A DNA stretch of 64,000 nucleotides from JAGOCV01 sp049445855 (lineage in GTDB: Bacteria > Pseudomonadota > Gammaproteobacteria > Burkholderiales > Burkholderiaceae_C). The stretch spans positions 1,432,184 to 1,496,183 of the forward strand of contig NZ_JBMSDV010000001.1 in NCBI RefSeq assembly GCF_049445855.1, written 5' to 3'. Shown one piece after another: positions 61,768 through 64,000 of this stretch. The position numbers and the translations under genes were made by a program. Below the pieces are notes generated by a model. That model was not told the origin of the DNA. It did no database searches and saw only the letters and a program-made list of their open reading frames with translations. Every line of letters starts with the position of its first letter. The first letter of the stretch is position 1.

Positions 61768-62082
61768 TTAAGCAGCCTCTCCGGACAGGTTCAGCTCTTG
61801 ACCGGGCTTGAGCGTCACGTAGGCCTTGCGAACGTTGTCGCGACGGCCCACCGAGCGGCCGAAGCGCTTGGTCTTGCCCTTGGTGTTCACCACAGAGACG
61901 CCCTTGACCTCGACCTTGAACATCAATTCCACAGCGGCCTTGATTTCAGGCTTGGTCGCGTCCTGCAGCACCTTGAAAGTGACCGCGTTGCTCTTTTCGG
62001 CAACCATCGTGGCCTTTTCGGACACGATCGGACCGACGAGCACCTGCATCAGGCGGCCTTCGTCAAACTTGGGCGTGCTCAT
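61768..62082 (-). CDS. rplW: 50S ribosomal protein L23
   Basis: A 104-residue protein (LMQVLVGPIVSEKATMVAEKSNAVTFKVLQDATKPEIKAAVELMF) at the tunnel exit where trigger factor and SRP bind. Its start overlaps the rplD stop by 4 bp. Confidence 0.97.
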   Translation of the reverse strand: MSTPKFDEGRLMQVLVGPIVSEKATMVAEKSNAVTFKVLQDATKPEIKAAVELMFKVEVKGVSVVNTKGKTKRFGRSVGRRDNVRKAYVTLKPGQELNLSGEAA

Positions 62083-62699
62083 GCGAACATCTCCTTGAGC
62101 TTGTCGACGGCACCCTTGGTGACCAGCACCTTCTTGTAGTGCACCAGCGACAGCGGGTCGGCGTAACGCGGCTCGACGACGAGCACGTTCACCAGGTTGC
62201 GCGAGGCCAGGTACAGGTTCTCGTCGACTTCCTCGGCGATCACGAGCACGGATTCGAGGTTCATCGCCTTGAACTTGGCGGCCAGCGCCTTGGTCTTGGG
62301 CGAATCCACCGTCAGCGAGTCAACCACGGCCAGGCGACCTTCGCGCGCCAGCTGCGAGAGGATGGACGCCATGCCGGCGCGGTACATCTTCTTGTTGATC
62401 TTCTGGGTGAAGTTTTCTTCCGGGCTGTTCGGGAAGATGCGGCCACCGCCACGCCACAGTGGCGAGGAGGTCATACCGGCACGGGCACGGCCCGTTCCCT
62501 TTTGCTTGAAAGGCTTCTTGGTCGAGTGCTTGACCTGCTCGCGGTCCTTCTGGGCACGGGTGCCCTGGCGGGCATTGGCCTGGAAGGCGACCACGATCTG
62601 GTGCACCAGATCTTCGTTGTATTCACGGCCGAACACGGTTTCCGGCGCGTCGAACTTCGACGAGGCCTGGCCCTGTTCGTTCAGGAGTTCGAGCTGCAT
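62079..62699 (-). CDS. rplD: 50S ribosomal protein L4
   Basis: A 206-residue protein. The tunnel loop TKKPFKQKGTGRARAGMTSSPLWRGGGRIFP is normal. In E. coli L4 also represses the S10 operon; a similar role is possible here but the leader differs. Start overlaps the rplC stop by 1-3 bp (TGATG). Confidence 0.97.
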   Translation of the reverse strand: MQLELLNEQGQASSKFDAPETVFGREYNEDLVHQIVVAFQANARQGTRAQKDREQVKHSTKKPFKQKGTGRARAGMTSSPLWRGGGRIFPNSPEENFTQKINKKMYRAGMASILSQLAREGRLAVVDSLTVDSPKTKALAAKFKAMNLESVLVIAEEVDENLYLASRNLVNVLVVEPRYADPLSLVHYKKVLVTKGAVDKLKEMFA

Positions 62700-63373
62700 C
62701 AGTTCGCCCCTTCTTTCTTGGTCGCCTTGATGGCGGGCCGCACGGTGACGAAACCGCCCTTGGAGCCGGGAACTGCGCCCTTGATGAGCAGCAGCTGACG
62801 GGCTTCGTCCACGCGGATCACGTCCAGGTTCTGGGTGGTGACGGTGACGTCGCCCAGATGGCCGGACATGCGCTTGCCCGGGAACACACGGCCCGGATCC
62901 TGCGCCATGGAGATCGAGCCGGGCACGTTGTGCGAGCGGCTGTTACCGTGGGAGGCGCGTTGCGAACTGAAGTTGTGGCGCTTGATCGTGCCCGTGAAGC
63001 CCTTGCCGATGGAGGTGCCTTGCACGTCCACTTTCTGGCCAGCAGCGAAAAGCGAAGCCACCTGGACGGTAGCGCCGGCCTTGTACTGGGCAGCGGTGTC
63101 GGCAGCGACGCGGAATTCACGGATGATTTCACCGGCTTCGACACCCGCCTTGGCGAGGTGGCCGGCTTGCGGCTTGAGAACGCGCGATGCCTTGCGCGAA
63201 CCGAACGTGACCTGCAAGGCCACGTAGCCGTCGTTCTCTTCGGTTTTGATCTGGGTCACACGGTTGTTGGACACATCCACCACCGTGACAGGCACTGCGT
63301 CCCCGTCATCGGTGAACAGACGCATCATGCCCACCTTGCGGCCCAGCAACCCGAGGGAGTTGCTCAGACTCAT
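62699..63373 (-). CDS. rplC: 50S ribosomal protein L3
   Basis: A 224-residue protein starting near the peptidyl transferase centre. Conserved GLLGRKVGMMRLFTDDGDAVPVTVV and the tip loop HGNSRSHNVPGSISMAQDPGRVFPGKRMSGHLGD are present. A 179-bp gap precedes it on the operon, with promoter and hairpins. Confidence 0.97.
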   Translation of the reverse strand: MSLSNSLGLLGRKVGMMRLFTDDGDAVPVTVVDVSNNRVTQIKTEENDGYVALQVTFGSRKASRVLKPQAGHLAKAGVEAGEIIREFRVAADTAAQYKAGATVQVASLFAAGQKVDVQGTSIGKGFTGTIKRHNFSSQRASHGNSRSHNVPGSISMAQDPGRVFPGKRMSGHLGDVTVTTQNLDVIRVDEARQLLLIKGAVPGSKGGFVTVRPAIKATKKEGAN

Positions 63374-63475
63374 GTTTTTTCTCCAAATCCTTCACCGCTG
63401 CCACTGCAATTGGCGACAACGTTTTGATGTGAAAGCTGTTAATGAAACTTACCCCGAAATTGGGGCAAGCCCGAA

Positions 63476-63513
63476 AGTATAACGCGGACTGCCCGTCAAG
63501 GCAAGTCCGCGTT
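63476..63513 (-). promoter_or_regulatory. Promoter within a palindrome between rpsJ and rplC
   Basis: On the minus strand -35 TTGCCT (63504-63499) and -10 TATACT (63481-63476) with a 17-bp spacer point toward rplC. The promoter overlaps an inverted repeat AACGCGGACT (63481-63490) / AGTCCGCGTT (63504-63513), which may also act as an attenuator of transcription from rpsJ. Further downstream a CCCCGAAATTGGGG hairpin (63452-63465) lies in the leader. Regulatory logic is inferred. Confidence 0.65.
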
Positions 63514-63552
63514 ATTCCCGCCCGCTTGCCGGGCGGCTGCAGCCGCTTTCGC

Positions 63553-63867
63553 TTACTGCAGCTTGATCTCGACGTCCACGCCAGCCGGCAGGTCGAGCTT
63601 CATCAGGGCATCGACCGTCTTGTCGGTCGGGTCCACGATGTCCATCAGACGCTGGTGGGTGCGGATTTCGAACTGGTCGCGGCTGGTCTTGTTGACGTGC
63701 GGCGAGCGCAGGATGTCGAAACGCTTCATGCGCGTCGGCAGGGGCACGGGACCCTTGACGATGGCACCGGTGCGCTTGGCAGTGTCAACGATCTCGGCAG
63801 CGGACTGGTCGATCAGCTTGTAATCGAACGCCTTGAGGCGGATGCGGATTTTCTGTTTGGTCGACAT
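63553..63867 (-). CDS. rpsJ: 30S ribosomal protein S10
   Basis: A 104-residue protein, also NusE in antitermination (KIRIRLKAFDYKLIDQSAAEIVDTAKRTGA; SPHVNKTSRDQFEIRTHQRL). 6 bp after tuf. Its transcript seems able to end or re-start before rplC. Confidence 0.97.
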   Translation of the reverse strand: MSTKQKIRIRLKAFDYKLIDQSAAEIVDTAKRTGAIVKGPVPLPTRMKRFDILRSPHVNKTSRDQFEIRTHQRLMDIVDPTDKTVDALMKLDLPAGVDVEIKLQ

Positions 63868-63873
63868 GGCCGA

Positions 63874-64000
63874 TTACTCCATGATCTTGGCGACGACGCC
63901 GGCGCCCACGGTCTTGCCGCCTTCGCGGATGGCAAAGCGCAGGCCTTCTTCCATGGCGATCGGGGCGATCAGCTTCACCGTGATCGTCACGTTGTCGCCA
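63874..64000 (-). CDS. tuf: Elongation factor Tu, 3' end only
   Basis: Forty-one codons ending at TAA 63874-63876 read GDNVTITVKLIAPIAMEEGL...RFAIREGGKTVGAGVVAKIME, the C-terminal beta-barrel domain III of EF-Tu. The rest lies beyond the window edge. Position before rpsJ is the usual tufA-type location next to the S10 operon. Confidence 0.96.
   Translation of the reverse strand, partial: GDNVTITVKLIAPIAMEEGLRFAIREGGKTVGAGVVAKIME

Overview
The window is high-GC, gene-dense chromosomal DNA of a betaproteobacterium, most likely Burkholderiales and probably family Comamonadaceae. The basis is gene order and protein style (atpIBEFHAGDC, DUF493-lipB-lipA, EIIA-HPr-EI, a tuf-rpsJ-rplC...rpsQ S10 operon) plus a palindromic intergenic repeat between atpD and atpC of the kind common in that family. 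I see no insertion sequence, prophage, integron or CRISPR array. No gap between genes exceeds about 230 bp.

Left part (1-8.3 kb): a catabolic and uptake region. A minus-strand operon (ABC ATPase, permease, cupin, then a gene cut by the window edge) is divergent from a GntR regulator, a NitT/TauT-type periplasmic binding protein, a flavin monooxygenase and an SDR dehydrogenase. A symmetric operator/promoter lies between the two arms. An MBL-fold lipoprotein hydrolase and a second SDR lacking the usual catalytic Tyr-Lys pair follow.

8.3-17.2 kb: the most interesting locus. A minus-strand chain of four genes, each overlapping the next by 4 bp, encodes a metallophosphoesterase, both subunits of ethanolamine ammonia-lyase (EutB, EutC) and a HAD phosphatase. 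It is divergent from a Tat-exported binding protein, two permeases and an ATPase of the glycerol-3-phosphate (Ugp)/sugar class, followed by a DeoR/GlpR-type regulator. A 20-bp palindrome lies between the two arms. Read together this looks like a glycerophosphoethanolamine (or related phosphodiester) import-and-degradation locus. That reading is inference.

17.2-28.9 kb: a PilU-type ATPase with a cyclic-nucleotide-binding partner, a secreted protein of unknown function, a LuxR-type regulator, tRNA-Arg(CCG), then a TetR repressor divergent from a complete RND efflux operon with an AcrR-type operator, and a membrane-anchored cytochrome c5.

28.9-38.6 kb: nine consecutive compact minus-strand genes. 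The first four (in transcription order) are the ligase-associated DNA repair set: MBL exonuclease, ATP-dependent ligase, Lhr-like helicase and PdeM. A cyclic-nucleotide-binding protein and four less characterised genes follow.

38.6-64 kb: mostly housekeeping. The ATP synthase operon has its promoter in front of atpI. Divergent from it are a 3' remnant of an aminotransferase gene, DUF493, lipB, lipA and a zinc-ribbon protein. Then come a regulatory PTS operon (EIIA, HPr, EI) fused by overlaps to an MFS transporter and a lipoprotein, a degenerate kinase/receiver protein, a DUF4197/TlpA divergent pair, cytochrome c' with cytochrome b561, a GNAT acetyltransferase, a peroxiredoxin, and the S10 ribosomal operon running out through tuf at the right edge.
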